A program made the translations under genes and the position numbers. A model generated the notes under the pieces. That model ran no database searches and was not told the origin of the DNA. It saw only the letters and a program-made list of their open reading frames with translations. This document shows positions 21,102 to 30,123 of a stretch of 64,000 nt of DNA, piece by piece. How positions within the stretch are numbered: the stretch's first letter is position 1; every line of letters starts with the position of its first letter. The DNA is from Achromobacter kerstersii (lineage in GTDB: Bacteria > Pseudomonadota > Gammaproteobacteria > Burkholderiales > Burkholderiaceae_B), in NCBI RefSeq assembly GCF_902859595.1, contig NZ_CADIJQ010000008.1, positions 1 through 64,000 on the forward strand. The letters are read 5' to 3'.

Positions 21102-22067
21102 TCAGGACGCGGGGAAATGGTCGAAGCCGGCAGGCAGGTCGGCCAGCGGATGGCCCTGGCTGTCCATCACGCGCAGCCCGGCTTGAGACAGCGTTTGGCC
21201 GATGCGGGTGACGCGGGCCTGGGCTGCGCGGGCGGCGGCTTCCACGGCATCGCGTTTGGCGGGCGGAGCGGTAAAGCACAACTGATAGACGTCACCGCCG
21301 CCCAGCACCGCGCGGCGGCGCAGCGCTTCGTCCATGGCGGCCACGGCGGGGGCCACCGGCAGGCTCGCTTCATCCAGGCTTGCGCCCAGCCGGCTTGCAG
21401 CCAGGATGTGGCCCAGGTCCTGCAACAGGCCGTCAGACAAGTCGATCGCCGCATGCGCAATGCCGCGCAACGCCAGACCCAGCGCCACTTGCGGCTGCGG
21501 CCATTCCAGCGCGCCGCGGGTGGCGGCCAGCAAGGCGTCGTTCGCGGCGTACTGGCCATCCAGCAGGCGGTAGGCCACATCGGCCGCGCCCAGTTCGCCG
21601 GACACCCAGATGTCGTCGCCCGCTTCTGCGCCATCCCGGCGCAGGGCTTGTCCGGCCGGCACTGCGCCGAACACGGTGACGCTGATGGCCAGGTCATGCG
21701 CGCTGCGCGTGGTGTCGCCGCCGATCAGCGGGCAGCCATGGGCATCGGCCAGCGCGTGAAAGCCTTCGGCGAACGCGGCCAGCCACGGCTCTTCCAGACG
21801 CGGCAAGGCCAGCCCCAACACGCAGCCGATCGGGCGCGCGCCCATGGCGGCGAGATCCGACAGGTTCACGGCCAGGGCCTTGTGGCCCAGCGCGCGCGGG
21901 TCCACGTCGGGAAAGAAATGCCGGCCTTCCAGCAGCAAGTCGGTGCTGGTGGCGACTTGTTCGCCGGGCGGCACGGGAAACAGCGCGCAGTCGTCGCCCA
22001 CGCCCAGCAGCCCTGCGGGCGCGGTGCGGGTGAAATAGCGCGCGATCAGATCAAATTCGGACGCCAC
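21102..22067 (-). CDS. thiL: Thiamine-monophosphate kinase
   Basis: Makes thiamine diphosphate from thiamine monophosphate; 321 residues. Segments typical of the AIR-synthase-like fold are present: GVGDDCALF near residue 22, NLSDLAAMGA near residue 68, GGDTTRS near residue 115 and AIDLSDGLLQDLGH near residue 210. A 71-bp gap with GGGTCTGGGTC-type short repeats separates it from pgpA. An unusual 16-bp-stem hairpin lies upstream, between it and nusB. Confidence 0.93.
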   Translation of the reverse strand: MASEFDLIARYFTRTAPAGLLGVGDDCALFPVPPGEQVATSTDLLLEGRHFFPDVDPRALGHKALAVNLSDLAAMGARPIGCVLGLALPRLEEPWLAAFAEGFHALADAHGCPLIGGDTTRSAHDLAISVTVFGAVPAGQALRRDGAEAGDDIWVSGELGAADVAYRLLDGQYAANDALLAATRGALEWPQPQVALGLALRGIAHAAIDLSDGLLQDLGHILAASRLGASLDEASLPVAPAVAAMDEALRRRAVLGGGDVYQLCFTAPPAKRDAVEAAARAAQARVTRIGQTLSQAGLRVMDSQGHPLADLPAGFDHFPAS

Positions 22068-22115
22068 GGCAACTCCGAAAACCCGGCAGGCACGCCGGCA
22101 CGATTATCAAAAGCC

Positions 22116-22190
22116 GAAGGGGTCAGGCGCAGGCCGCACCTGCCGCACCGGATAAGGGTGCGCGCAGGGCGGCATGCGCCTGACCCCTTC
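22116..22190. repeat. REP-like palindrome between thiL and nusB
   Basis: Two 16-bp arms (GAAGGGGTCAGGCGCA at 22116-22131 and its exact reverse complement at 22175-22190) enclose 43 bp, part of which can also pair. There is no T-run, so termination is unlikely to be its main role. The form and intergenic position resemble dispersed palindromic repeats, but no second copy is present in the window. Confidence 0.7.
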
Positions 22191-22211
22191 GACAGGCGGT
22201 CAAGCCCCGGT

Positions 22212-22721
22212 TCAGCGCCGTTGCTGCGCCGCGGCCTGGACCTCGTTCGCACGCACGTCGGCAGCCAGTTTGTCGAGCACGCCGTTGACGAACTTGAAGC
22301 CGTCGGTGCCGCCAAACGATTTGGCCAGCTCAACCGCTTCGTTGATGGCGACCTTGTACGGCACTTCGACATGATGAATCAGTTCGAAGCTGCCGATCAG
22401 CAGGATGCCATGCTCAACGGGCGACAGCTCGGCCAGCGGGCGGTCGATGTAGGGCGTGAAACGCTCGCGCAGCGTGGGCGCTTCGCGCAGAACACCATGC
22501 AGCAAGGTCTTGAACCATTGCGCGTCGGCCTCGGAAAAATCCTCGGTGTCGCGCAAATGGGCGTCGATCTCGCCGGCGTCCTGCGTGCCTTCGCCACCGC
22601 GCAGCAGCCACGCGTACACGCCTTGCAGCGCGAATTCGCGTGCACGGCGGCGAGCGCTGCGCGCATTGGCGCGGGCTTGCGCCGCGCTATCAGCGCTTGT
22701 CGTCGTCTTCTTCGTCGTCAA
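22212..22721 (-). CDS. nusB: Transcription antitermination protein NusB
   Basis: RNA-binding factor for rRNA antitermination. The conserved helical domain starts at [17 protein letters not shown] and ends with [23 protein letters not shown]. There is no ATG or GTG at a sensible place. The best candidate is a TTG at 22721 with GAGGA about eight bases upstream, giving 169 residues and overlapping ribH by 32 bp. An adjacent ATT codon is the alternative. The N-terminal [10 protein letters not shown] segment is therefore read from the same DNA as the RibH acidic tail. The start is uncertain; the gene call is firm. Confidence 0.88.
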   Translation of the reverse strand: MTTKKTTTSADSAAQARANARSARRRAREFALQGVYAWLLRGGEGTQDAGEIDAHLRDTEDFSEADAQWFKTLLHGVLREAPTLRERFTPYIDRPLAELSPVEHGILLIGSFELIHHVEVPYKVAINEAVELAKSFGGTDGFKFVNGVLDKLAADVRANEVQAAAQQRR

Positions 22722-23226
22722 AATCTTCGTCCTCGTCTTCGTCGTCTTCGTCTTCGTCTTCTTCCTCGGGTTCCAGCGCCGCCACCAGGTTGGCCATTTC
22801 AACGGCCACCTGAGCGCAATCGCGGCCCTTGCCGGCGGCGCGGGCTTGCGCCTGCTCGTCGGTGTCGACGGTCAGAACGCCGTTTGCGACGGGGATGCCG
22901 GTTTCCAGGGAGATACGGGTGATTGCCGTGGCCGTTTCATTGCTGACCACTTCAAAGTGATAGGTCTCGCCACGGATGACCGCGCCCAGTGCAATCAGGG
23001 CGTCGAATTCAAACGTTTCGGCCATGTGGGACAGGGCCACGCCCAGTTCCAGGGCGCCGGGAACGGTGGTGACCATGACGTCACGTTCGTCCACGCCCAG
23101 TTCGGCCAGTTCTTTCAGGCACGCTTCAAGTTCGGCTTGGCCGATTTCTTCATTGAAGCGGGCGCGTACGATGCCGATGTGCAGCCCTTCGCCGTTCAGG
23201 TCGGGGGTAAGGATGTAAGGGTTCAT
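22690..23226 (-). CDS. ribH: 6,7-dimethyl-8-ribityllumazine synthase
   Basis: Penultimate enzyme of riboflavin synthesis, 178 residues. Core motifs are [11 protein letters not shown] near residue 55 and [12 protein letters not shown] near residue 82. Residues from about 150 form a very acidic tail of alternating Glu/Asp not found in standard RibH (about 155 residues). The tail DNA is a GAA/GAC-like simple repeat that also encodes the start region of nusB. It lies 10 bp downstream of the ribB-type gene. Confidence 0.93.
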   Translation of the reverse strand: MNPYILTPDLNGEGLHIGIVRARFNEEIGQAELEACLKELAELGVDERDVMVTTVPGALELGVALSHMAETFEFDALIALGAVIRGETYHFEVVSNETATAITRISLETGIPVANGVLTVDTDEQAQARAAGKGRDCAQVAVEMANLVAALEPEEEDEDEDDEDEDEDFDDEEDDDKR

Positions 23227-23236
23227 GTGTCGGCCT

Positions 23237-24415
23237 TCAGTGTGTTGCGGGAGTATTCTGCGGGTCGCAATCGTAACCCGTAATGGTCAGCGAGAATCCG
23301 GCCATGCTGGGCATCTTGCGCGGCCGGGCCAGCAGCCTCATTTGGCCCACGTTCAGGTCGCGCAGAATCTGGGCGCCGATGCCATAAGTGCGCAAGCCGA
23401 AGCGGTCGGTGCTGGCGGCGGCAGCAGCCTGGGCCTTCGGGTCGTTCCAGCCGGCAATCTGGCCAAACAGATGTTCCGTGGACGATTGGCAATTCATCAG
23501 CACCAGGACGCCTGCGGGCGAAGCGGCAATGGCCTCAAGGGCCTGCGCCACGCCCCAGCTGTGCGGGCTGGCGCCGGTGTCCAGCACGTCCAGCACCGAG
23601 GCCGGCTCGTGTACGCGCACCAGCGTTTCGACGTCGGGGGTCACGTTACCATGCACCAGCGCCAAATGGGCGGAGCCGGTGGCGGCGTCTTCATAGGCCA
23701 CGGCCTCGAAGGTGCCCCACGCCGTTTGCATGGGGCGCTTGCCCACGCGCTTAACGATGGATTCGTGTTCGCTGCGGTACTGGATCAGGTCGGCGATGGT
23801 GCCGATCTTCAGGTTGTGCTGGCGGGCGAATTCCACCAGGTCCGGCAAGCGGGCCATGGTGCCGTCTGGCTTCAGAATTTCGCAGATGACGGCGGCGGGC
23901 GTCAGGCCGGCCATGGCCGTCAAGTCGCAACCGGCTTCCGTGTGGCCAGCACGCACCAGCACGCCGCCGGGTACTGCGCGCACCGGGAAGATGTGGCCGG
24001 GCTGGACCAGGTCGGACGGCTTGGCGTCGCGCGCCACCGCCACCTGAATGGTGCGGGCGCGGTCGGCGGCCGAAATACCGGTCTCGACGCCTTCAGCGGC
24101 TTCGATCGACTGCGTGAAATTGGTGCCGTAGCGCGTGCCGTTGCGGGCCGCCATCATGGGCAATTCCAACTGGCGGCAGCGTTCTTCGGTCAGGGTCAGG
24201 CACACCAGGCCGCGGCCATGGGTGACCATGAAGTTGATGGCTTCGGGCGTGACGAATTCGGCGGCCATGACGAGGTCGCCCTCGTTTTCACGGTCTTCTT
24301 CGTCAACCAGGATGACGATGCGGCCGGCACGCAGCTCGGCGATGATCTCGGCAACCGAAGCGATGCCGAAGGATTCCGGCTCGGAGCCGGGCAAAGAGGA
24401 CAACTGGACGGACAT
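23237..24415 (-). CDS. ribB: 3,4-dihydroxy-2-butanone 4-phosphate synthase with degenerate GTP cyclohydrolase II domain (RibBX-like)
   Basis: The N-terminal half (to about residue 205) is a full RibB domain making the four-carbon riboflavin precursor. It has [12 protein letters not shown] near residue 37 and [11 protein letters not shown] near residue 160. The C-terminal half is shaped like GTP cyclohydrolase II. It lacks the zinc cysteines (the position reads [13 protein letters not shown]) and the RQEGRGIGL catalytic loop (replaced by [11 protein letters not shown]). It should therefore not cyclise GTP. Such proteins have been named RibBX, and a separate RibA would be needed elsewhere. A GTG three codons upstream is an alternative start. 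Confidence 0.9.
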   Translation of the reverse strand: MSVQLSSLPGSEPESFGIASVAEIIAELRAGRIVILVDEEDRENEGDLVMAAEFVTPEAINFMVTHGRGLVCLTLTEERCRQLELPMMAARNGTRYGTNFTQSIEAAEGVETGISAADRARTIQVAVARDAKPSDLVQPGHIFPVRAVPGGVLVRAGHTEAGCDLTAMAGLTPAAVICEILKPDGTMARLPDLVEFARQHNLKIGTIADLIQYRSEHESIVKRVGKRPMQTAWGTFEAVAYEDAATGSAHLALVHGNVTPDVETLVRVHEPASVLDVLDTGASPHSWGVAQALEAIAASPAGVLVLMNCQSSTEHLFGQIAGWNDPKAQAAAAASTDRFGLRTYGIGAQILRDLNVGQMRLLARPRKMPSMAGFSLTITGYDCDPQNTPATH

Positions 24416-24561
24416 GGCGGGCACGCAAACCAGGCGGGAAAGCCCGGATTTTACCGCTCTCGGCGCAAGAATCCCTATTCGCCCGCCAGAAGGCCGCCCG
24501 GCGGGGGCATCCGGTTAAACTTTCGCCCGGAGATCCCCCTATAAATCGAAGGAAAAACCTC

Positions 24562-25389
24562 ATGCAAGCCCTTGCGGCCATGCCCTTGACCGTTGCGGCG
24601 GCGGTTCGCGTCGTGTTGACCGATATCGACGACACGCTGACCACCGAAGGCCGCCTGCCGGCCGACGCCTACGCCGCGCTGGAGCGCCTGGAACAGGCCG
24701 GCATCCAGGTCGTGCCCATTACCGGCCGCCCGGCTGGCTGGTGTGACCACATCGCCCGCATGTGGCCCGTGCGCGCCGTGGTGGGGGAAAACGGCGCGTT
24801 CTACTACGCGTATGACCGCAAGGCCCGCCGCATGACCACGCATTACTGGACGGATGCCGCGTCGCGCCAGGCCAGCCGCAAGCAATTGGACGCCATCCGC
24901 GACCGCGTGCTGGCCGAGGTGCCTGGCGCAGCCGTGGCCAGCGACCAGGACTACCGCGTGGCCGACCTGGCCATTGATTTCTGCGAAGACGTGCCTGCCC
25001 TGCCCGATTCGGCCATCAGCAAGATCGTCCAGATCTTCCACGACGCCGGGGCGCAAGCCAAAGTCAGCTCCATCCACGTGAACGGCTGGTTTGGCGACTA
25101 CGACAAGCTGACCATGACCCGCACGATGTTCCTGCGCGAATTCGGCCAGGATGTGGCAAGCGCCTTGGACAGCACGCTGTTCATCGGCGATTCGCCCAAT
25201 GACGAACCCATGTTCGCGTACTTCCCGATTTCGGTCGGCGTGGCCAACATCCAGGCCCAGCTGCATCGCCTGACGGACCGCCCGGCTTATGTCGCGGCGT
25301 TTCACGGCGGCGCGGGCTTTGTCGAAATGGCCAACCGGCTGCTGGCTGCGCGCCAGGCGTCGCAGCCAACCCAAGCCCAACCGGCATAA
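24562..25389 (+). CDS. HAD-IIB family sugar-phosphatase-like hydrolase
   Basis: Cytosolic HAD-superfamily phosphatase of 275 residues. Motif I is VVLTDIDDTLT near residue 17 with the nucleophile and acid/base aspartates. Motif II Thr is in VVPITGRP, and motif IV is FIGDSPNDEPMF near residue 212. The cap type and ITGR/GDSPND motifs place it with HAD-IIB enzymes such as sucrose-, trehalose- and mannosyl-3-phosphoglycerate phosphatases. The substrate is unknown. It reads away from ribB and is followed 13 bp later by the IclR regulator. Confidence 0.82.
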   Translation: MQALAAMPLTVAAAVRVVLTDIDDTLTTEGRLPADAYAALERLEQAGIQVVPITGRPAGWCDHIARMWPVRAVVGENGAFYYAYDRKARRMTTHYWTDAASRQASRKQLDAIRDRVLAEVPGAAVASDQDYRVADLAIDFCEDVPALPDSAISKIVQIFHDAGAQAKVSSIHVNGWFGDYDKLTMTRTMFLREFGQDVASALDSTLFIGDSPNDEPMFAYFPISVGVANIQAQLHRLTDRPAYVAAFHGGAGFVEMANRLLAARQASQPTQAQPA

Positions 25390-25402
25390 GGTCAGACACA
25401 CC

Positions 25403-26221
25403 GTGGCCACCACCAAGCCTTCCTCCTCTGCCGCCGCCAATGACGGCCGCCGCAGCATCCAGTCCATCGAAGTGGGCGTGCCGTTATTGTCCGCGTTGGT
25501 GGACGCCGGCAAGCCCCTGAACCTGCGCGACCTGGCCGCAGGCGCCGGCATGACGTCCGCCAAAGCCCACCCCTATCTGGTGAGTTTCATCCGCGTGGGG
25601 CTGGTGCAGCAAGACGCCATTACCGGCCAGTACGAGCTCGGCCCCTTCGCCTTGCAGATGGGGCTGGTCAGCCTGCAACGGCTGGACCCGGTGCGCATCG
25701 CCATGCCCGAGATCGCCACGCTGCAATCCGAAATCGGCCACACGCTGGGCATTGCCGTGCTGGGGTCGCACGGCCCCACGATGATCCACATGACCGAAGC
25801 CAGCTACCCGGTGCACGTGAACATGCGCAAAGGCACGGTGATGTCGATGCTGCACACGGCCACCGGCCTGGTGTTTGCCGCGTGGCTGCCGCCCAAGGTC
25901 AGCGAGCACTACATTGCCCGCGAAGAAGGCGACACGGCGGTCATTGCCAGCGTGCCGCCCCCGCGCAAGGCATCGCGCGCCAACATCGAGGCGCAACTGG
26001 CCGACATCCGCGTGCACGGCATGGCCCGCGCGTTGGGCAACCCGCTGCCCGGCGTGGATGCGCTGTCGGTGCCGGTGTTCGACAACACCGGCAACATCGT
26101 TCTGGCGCTGACCAGCCTGGGTCCCACCGGCCTGTTCGACGTGGCGTGGGACGGCGCCATCGCCCGCCCACTGCTGGCCTGCGCGCAAGAGATTTCGCGC
26201 AAGCTGGGCTATCGGAATTAA
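25403..26221 (+). CDS. IclR family transcriptional regulator
   Basis: Regulator of 272 residues. The N-terminal winged helix (SIQSIEVGVPLLSALVDAG, then LRDLAAGAGMTSAKAHPYL) is followed by an effector domain with RPLLACAQEISRKLGY at the C-terminus. Translation probably begins at a GTG with AAGG upstream; no ATG lies nearby in frame. It is separated by 157 bp from the phosphonate-type transporter, and that gap holds five GTTCG/CGAAC boxes typical of IclR-type operators. It is therefore the likely controller of the transporter genes. Confidence 0.88.
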   Translation: MATTKPSSSAAANDGRRSIQSIEVGVPLLSALVDAGKPLNLRDLAAGAGMTSAKAHPYLVSFIRVGLVQQDAITGQYELGPFALQMGLVSLQRLDPVRIAMPEIATLQSEIGHTLGIAVLGSHGPTMIHMTEASYPVHVNMRKGTVMSMLHTATGLVFAAWLPPKVSEHYIAREEGDTAVIASVPPPRKASRANIEAQLADIRVHGMARALGNPLPGVDALSVPVFDNTGNIVLALTSLGPTGLFDVAWDGAIARPLLACAQEISRKLGYRN

Positions 26222-26228
26222 GACTTTC

Positions 26229-26274
26229 GTTCGGTTGTTCGCAAAAAAACGAACATAAAGCGAACAATTCGAAC
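26229..26274. promoter_or_regulatory. Five-box GTTCG/CGAAC operator array
   Basis: Boxes GTTCG at 26229 and 26237 and the inverse CGAAC at 26250, 26261 and 26270 lie within 46 bp, about 105 bp upstream of the phnD start. The arrangement around the A-tract at 26243-26249 forms a GTTCG-N8-CGAAC inverted repeat with extra outer half-sites. Operators of IclR-family proteins such as PcaR contain GTTCG-type half-sites (family knowledge). Confidence 0.65.
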
Positions 26275-26378
26275 AAAAGTCGAAAACAAAGGCAGGGACT
26301 TTCCCAAGTGTGCCTGTCCCCTCTTGTGTGTTTGAATTCAGGAAATATTCAAATTCATCCCATAAGAGGAGACAAACC

Positions 26379-27377
26379 ATGCACGCGATGCGTCTATTGC
26401 AAGCGGCCGCCCTGGCCGCATTCGCTTTTGGCGGCACGGCCGCCCAGGCCGCCGACACCTGCTCCAACCGCGGTGATCTGGACCAGATGTACTGCGACGC
26501 CAACAAGGATTTGGTGGCGGACACGCCCGCCGACGCGTCCAAGCAGAAGACCCCGTCTACCCTGGTGTTCACCTACACCCCGGTGGAAGACCCGGCGGTC
26601 TACGAAGACATCTTCAAGCCCTTCACCAAGCACCTGTCCGAATGCACGGGCAAGCGCGTCGTGTTCTATCAAGTGCAAAGCAACGCCGCCGAAATCGAAG
26701 CCATGCGCTCGGGCCGCTTGCACGTGGGCGGTTTCTCGACCGGCCCCACCGCGTTCGCCGTAAACATCGCGGGCGCCGTGCCGTTTGCCGTGAAGGGTTA
26801 TGCCGACGGCTTCCAGGGCTACAACCTGATCGTCATCGTCAAGAAAGACAGCCCCTACCAGAAGCTGACCGACCTGAAGGGCAAGAAGCTCGCGCACACC
26901 GCACCGTCGTCGAACTCCGGCCACATGGCGCCCGTGGCGCTGTTCCCCAAGGAAGGCCTGACGCCGGACAAGGACTACAAGGTGGTCTTCTCGGGCAAGC
27001 ACGACCAGTCCGTCATGGGCGTGAACTCGGGCGATTACGACGCCGCCGCCGTGGCCTCCGACGTGTTCAAGCGCATGGTCGAACGCGGCCAGGTCAAGGA
27101 AGCCGACTTCCGCGTGATCTACCGCAGCGAAAAATTCCCCACCTCGTCGTTCGCCTACGCGCATGACCTGGAGCCGAAGTTCCGCGACCAGATGCTCAAG
27201 TGCTTCTACGACTACCGCTTCCCCGCGGAAATGTCGAAGGCCTTTGATGGCGCCGACCGCTTCTATCCGGTGACCTACCAGAAAGACTGGGCCATCGTCC
27301 GCCAGGTGGCTGAATCGGGTGGCGAAAGCTTCAACCGCGCCGCCTACGACCGCGAATCCGCAAAGAGCAAGAAGTAA
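26379..27377 (+). CDS. phnD: Phosphate/phosphite/phosphonate ABC transporter substrate-binding protein
   Basis: Periplasmic binding protein of the PhnD family, 332 residues. The signal peptide runs to about AQAA, and the mature protein begins DTCSNRGDLDQMYC with two close cysteines that could form a disulfide. The Ser/Thr-rich anion-binding segment AHTAPSSNSGHMAP near residue 185 fits the family. The start at 26379 follows AAGAGGAGA. phnC and two permease genes follow directly. No C-P lyase or phosphonatase genes accompany it, so the ligand could be phosphonate, phosphite or another organophosphate. Confidence 0.88.
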   Translation: MHAMRLLQAAALAAFAFGGTAAQAADTCSNRGDLDQMYCDANKDLVADTPADASKQKTPSTLVFTYTPVEDPAVYEDIFKPFTKHLSECTGKRVVFYQVQSNAAEIEAMRSGRLHVGGFSTGPTAFAVNIAGAVPFAVKGYADGFQGYNLIVIVKKDSPYQKLTDLKGKKLAHTAPSSNSGHMAPVALFPKEGLTPDKDYKVVFSGKHDQSVMGVNSGDYDAAAVASDVFKRMVERGQVKEADFRVIYRSEKFPTSSFAYAHDLEPKFRDQMLKCFYDYRFPAEMSKAFDGADRFYPVTYQKDWAIVRQVAESGGESFNRAAYDRESAKSKK

Positions 27378-27383
27378 TCCAGC

Positions 27384-28154
27384 ATGACGACGTCGCTACG
27401 CATTTCCGGCCTGGTCAAGGAATACCGGGCCGGCCGGCCGGTTCTCAATGGCATCAACCTTGAAGTCGCCGGCCAAGGCCTGACCGCCATCATCGGCCCT
27501 TCCGGCACCGGCAAAAGCACGCTTCTGCGTTGCATCAACCGGCTGATCGAACCCACCCAGGGCGAGATCGTGTTGCAGTCCAAGGAAGGCACCGTGGACC
27601 TGGCCCGTGTGCGTGGCGCGTCGTTGCGCCGTGCGCGCCGGCGCATCGGCATGGTGTTCCAGGAATACAACCTGGTTGAACGCCTGACCGTCATGGAAAA
27701 CCTGCTGACGGGCCGGCTGGGCTACACCTCGGCGCTCAAGGCCTGGATGCGCCGCTTCGAACCCGAAGATATCGAGCACGCCTACAAGCTGCTGGATACC
27801 GTCGGCCTGGCGGGCTTTGCCGACCAGCGCGCGGATGCCTTGTCGGGCGGACAGCGCCAGCGCGTAGGCATCGCCCGTGCGCTGATGCAGCGCCCGCAAC
27901 TGCTGCTGGCAGACGAGCCGACGTCGTCGCTCGACCCGAAGACCTCGGTTGAAATCATGGAGCTGCTGTCCGTGCAGGGCAGCGCCACCGGCATTCCCGT
28001 CATCGTGAACATTCACGACGTGGAGCTTGCGCGCCGCTACGCCACCCGCATCGTCGGCATGTCCGGCGGGCATGTGGTCTATGACGGCGACGGCCATGGC
28101 CTGGACGCCACCATGCTCAAGACGATCTACGGAGGCGAGTCTTGGCTGGAATGA
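27384..28154 (+). CDS. phnC: Phosphonate-type ABC transporter ATP-binding protein
   Basis: ATPase subunit of 256 residues. Walker [10 protein letters not shown] lies near residue 35, the signature [15 protein letters not shown] near residue 152 and Walker [14 protein letters not shown] near residue 172. The motif [17 protein letters not shown] is characteristic of PhnC. It begins 6 bp after phnD and overlaps the first permease gene by ATGA. Confidence 0.92.
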   Translation: MTTSLRISGLVKEYRAGRPVLNGINLEVAGQGLTAIIGPSGTGKSTLLRCINRLIEPTQGEIVLQSKEGTVDLARVRGASLRRARRRIGMVFQEYNLVERLTVMENLLTGRLGYTSALKAWMRRFEPEDIEHAYKLLDTVGLAGFADQRADALSGGQRQRVGIARALMQRPQLLLADEPTSSLDPKTSVEIMELLSVQGSATGIPVIVNIHDVELARRYATRIVGMSGGHVVYDGDGHGLDATMLKTIYGGESWLE

Positions 28155-29035
28155 CGCACCCTCAGGGCAACCGCCCCTTTGCCATGTCCGGGCGCGCCAA
28201 GGCGGGCCTGGTGCTGCTGCTGATCTACACCGTGTATGCCGGCGCGCAGCTGGATTTCAGCTGGGCGCGCTTTGAAACCGGCATGGGGCATGCGTCGACG
28301 TTTCTTTCGCGCATGTTCCCGCCCAATTTCGAAAAGCCCGCCACCTTGTGGAAGGGCATTGCGGAAAGCCTGGAAATTGCTGTGCTGGCCTCGGTGCTGG
28401 GCATTCTGTTCGCGCTGCCGGTGGGCCTATTGGGCGCGCGCAACATGATGCCGGCCTGGGTGTCGTGGCCCGCGCGTTCGCTCGTGGCCTTGTGCCGCGC
28501 GCTGCACCCGGTCATCGTCGCCATCCTGTTCGTCAAGGCCGTGGGCTTTGGCGCGCTGGCGGGCATTCTGGCGTTGACGGTGGCCTCCATCGGCTTCATC
28601 GGCAAGCTGTTCACCGAAGCCATCGAAGAGATATCGCTCAAGCAGGTGGAAGCGGTGCGCGCAAGCGGCGCGTCGTTCGCCAACGTGATCATCTTTGGCG
28701 TGCTGCCGCAGGTGTTCGCGCGCTTCATCGGCTTTGCCACCTATCAATTCGACTCCAACCTGCGCAACTCCACCATGGTGGGTATCGTGGGCGCGGGCGG
28801 GGTGGGCGGCACGCTGTTCTCGGCCTTCCAGCGCTTTGATTACGACTTCGTCAGCGCCATCCTGCTGACGCTGATCGCCATCATCATGCTGGGCGAAATC
28901 ATTGCGGGCTTCGTGCGCGCCGTGTTCCTGGACAACCTGGGCTTTGACCGCATCCTGCAAGGCCGCTTTGCCGGCGCACGCGGCATCAGCGCCGGCAAAC
29001 CGCCGGCGGCCCGCAAGGCGGAGGTGGAAGAATGA
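28151..29035 (+). CDS. phnE: Phosphonate-type ABC transporter permease (first PhnE)
   Basis: Membrane permease of 294 residues with about six helices. The ABC-permease coupling loop appears as [21 protein letters not shown] near residue 170. Two PhnE-type permeases in tandem are common in this transporter class. Start ATG at 28151 overlaps the phnC stop; a TTG three codons earlier is less likely. It ends with an ATGA overlap to the second permease. Confidence 0.9.
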   Translation: MTHPQGNRPFAMSGRAKAGLVLLLIYTVYAGAQLDFSWARFETGMGHASTFLSRMFPPNFEKPATLWKGIAESLEIAVLASVLGILFALPVGLLGARNMMPAWVSWPARSLVALCRALHPVIVAILFVKAVGFGALAGILALTVASIGFIGKLFTEAIEEISLKQVEAVRASGASFANVIIFGVLPQVFARFIGFATYQFDSNLRNSTMVGIVGAGGVGGTLFSAFQRFDYDFVSAILLTLIAIIMLGEIIAGFVRAVFLDNLGFDRILQGRFAGARGISAGKPPAARKAEVEE

Positions 29036-29856
29036 ACACCCATGCCTCTACCTTGAACCCGGCCGGTTCGCCACGCGTGTGGCAGCGCTACAGCATGGGC
29101 CAGCGGCTGCTGCGCTTTGCGCTGTATCTGCTGGTGGTGGCCGCCATTGCGCAAGCCATTCGCGGCGTGGAAGTCATACCGGAGTTCCTGTATGACGCCC
29201 CCGAGCAGATGGCCGACCTGTTTCGCCGCATGTGGCCGATCGACTGGGCTTACTACCCGGATGGCGTGCACAACGCGCTGATCGAAACGCTGCACATCGC
29301 CACACTGGGCACCATTCTGTCCGTCTTCATGGCGGTGCCGGTGGGCTTGCTGGCGGCCAACAACCTGACGCCCAGCAAGACCATCAACATGCTGGCCCGG
29401 CTGATTCTGGTGTCCAGCCGCTCGGTCAATTCGCTGGTCTGGGCGCTGCTGTTCATCGCCATCTTCGGACCCGGCGCGCTGGCCGGCACGCTGGCCATTG
29501 CGTTCCGCTCGATCGGGTTCGTGGGCAAGCTGGTGGGCGAAGCCATCGAAGAGGCGCAGCGCGGCCCCATCGAAGCCGTGACCGCCACGGGCGCCAGCAA
29601 GGGTTCGGTGCTGTGGTACGCCTACTGGCCGCAGATTCGCCCGGCGTTCTGGTCGATTGTGCTACTGCGCTGGGACATCAACGTGCGCGAATCCGCCGTG
29701 CTGGGGCTGGTGGGCGCAGGCGGCATCGGCATGGCGCTGGACACCGCGCTGAACCTGTTCCAGTGGGATCGTGTGGCGCTGGTGCTGGCCGCGATCTTCG
29801 TGGTGGTGGTGCTGGCCGAAATCATCATTACCCAGGCACGTAAGCGAATCTTGTGA
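29032..29856 (+). CDS. phnE: Phosphonate-type ABC transporter permease (second PhnE)
   Basis: Second permease, 274 residues, with the same architecture as its partner and the coupling loop EAVTATGASKGSVLWYAYWPQ near residue 182. The conserved WDINVRESAVLGLVGAGGIG region lies near the C-terminus. It is the last gene of the phnDCEE unit and is followed by a clear terminator. Confidence 0.9.
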   Translation: MNTHASTLNPAGSPRVWQRYSMGQRLLRFALYLLVVAAIAQAIRGVEVIPEFLYDAPEQMADLFRRMWPIDWAYYPDGVHNALIETLHIATLGTILSVFMAVPVGLLAANNLTPSKTINMLARLILVSSRSVNSLVWALLFIAIFGPGALAGTLAIAFRSIGFVGKLVGEAIEEAQRGPIEAVTATGASKGSVLWYAYWPQIRPAFWSIVLLRWDINVRESAVLGLVGAGGIGMALDTALNLFQWDRVALVLAAIFVVVVLAEIIITQARKRIL

Positions 29857-29954
29857 CGCACGCTGTGGTGCGCATCCTGTAGTGCGCATCCTTTATGCGC
29901 ATGCTTAGCGTCCCTGTTTAACGCTTGTCGGTTTCCCCTGACCAGCGCTCCTTG

Positions 29955-29986
29955 GCGCCGCCCTTGAAAAGGGGCGGCGCTTTTTT
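29955..29986 (+). terminator. Rho-independent terminator after the phn transporter operon
   Basis: A 9-bp GC stem (GCGCCGCCC / GGGCGGCGC) with an eight-base loop TTGAAAAG is followed by six T. It lies about 100 bp past the last permease stop. Confidence 0.9.
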
Positions 29987-30123
29987 CTTGTCGCGGTTGC
30001 GGTGCAGCTTGTCCGGCGATTGCGAACACGTCTATGCTCAATGTGAACAAAATATGAACGGTCATCAAATCCCGCCCCCGGGTTGATTAAGATCTCGGCT
30101 TTTGCCGTTGGACACCCATCGCC

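Noticed and set aside
21009..22922. A 637-residue plus-strand frame across pgpA, thiL and nusB
   Set aside because: It runs antisense to three clear genes and is low in recognisable structure.
24416..24561. FMN riboswitch in front of the ribB-type gene
   Set aside because: The gap is about 146 bp and lacks the conserved FMN-riboswitch segments; it is shared with a divergent HAD gene.
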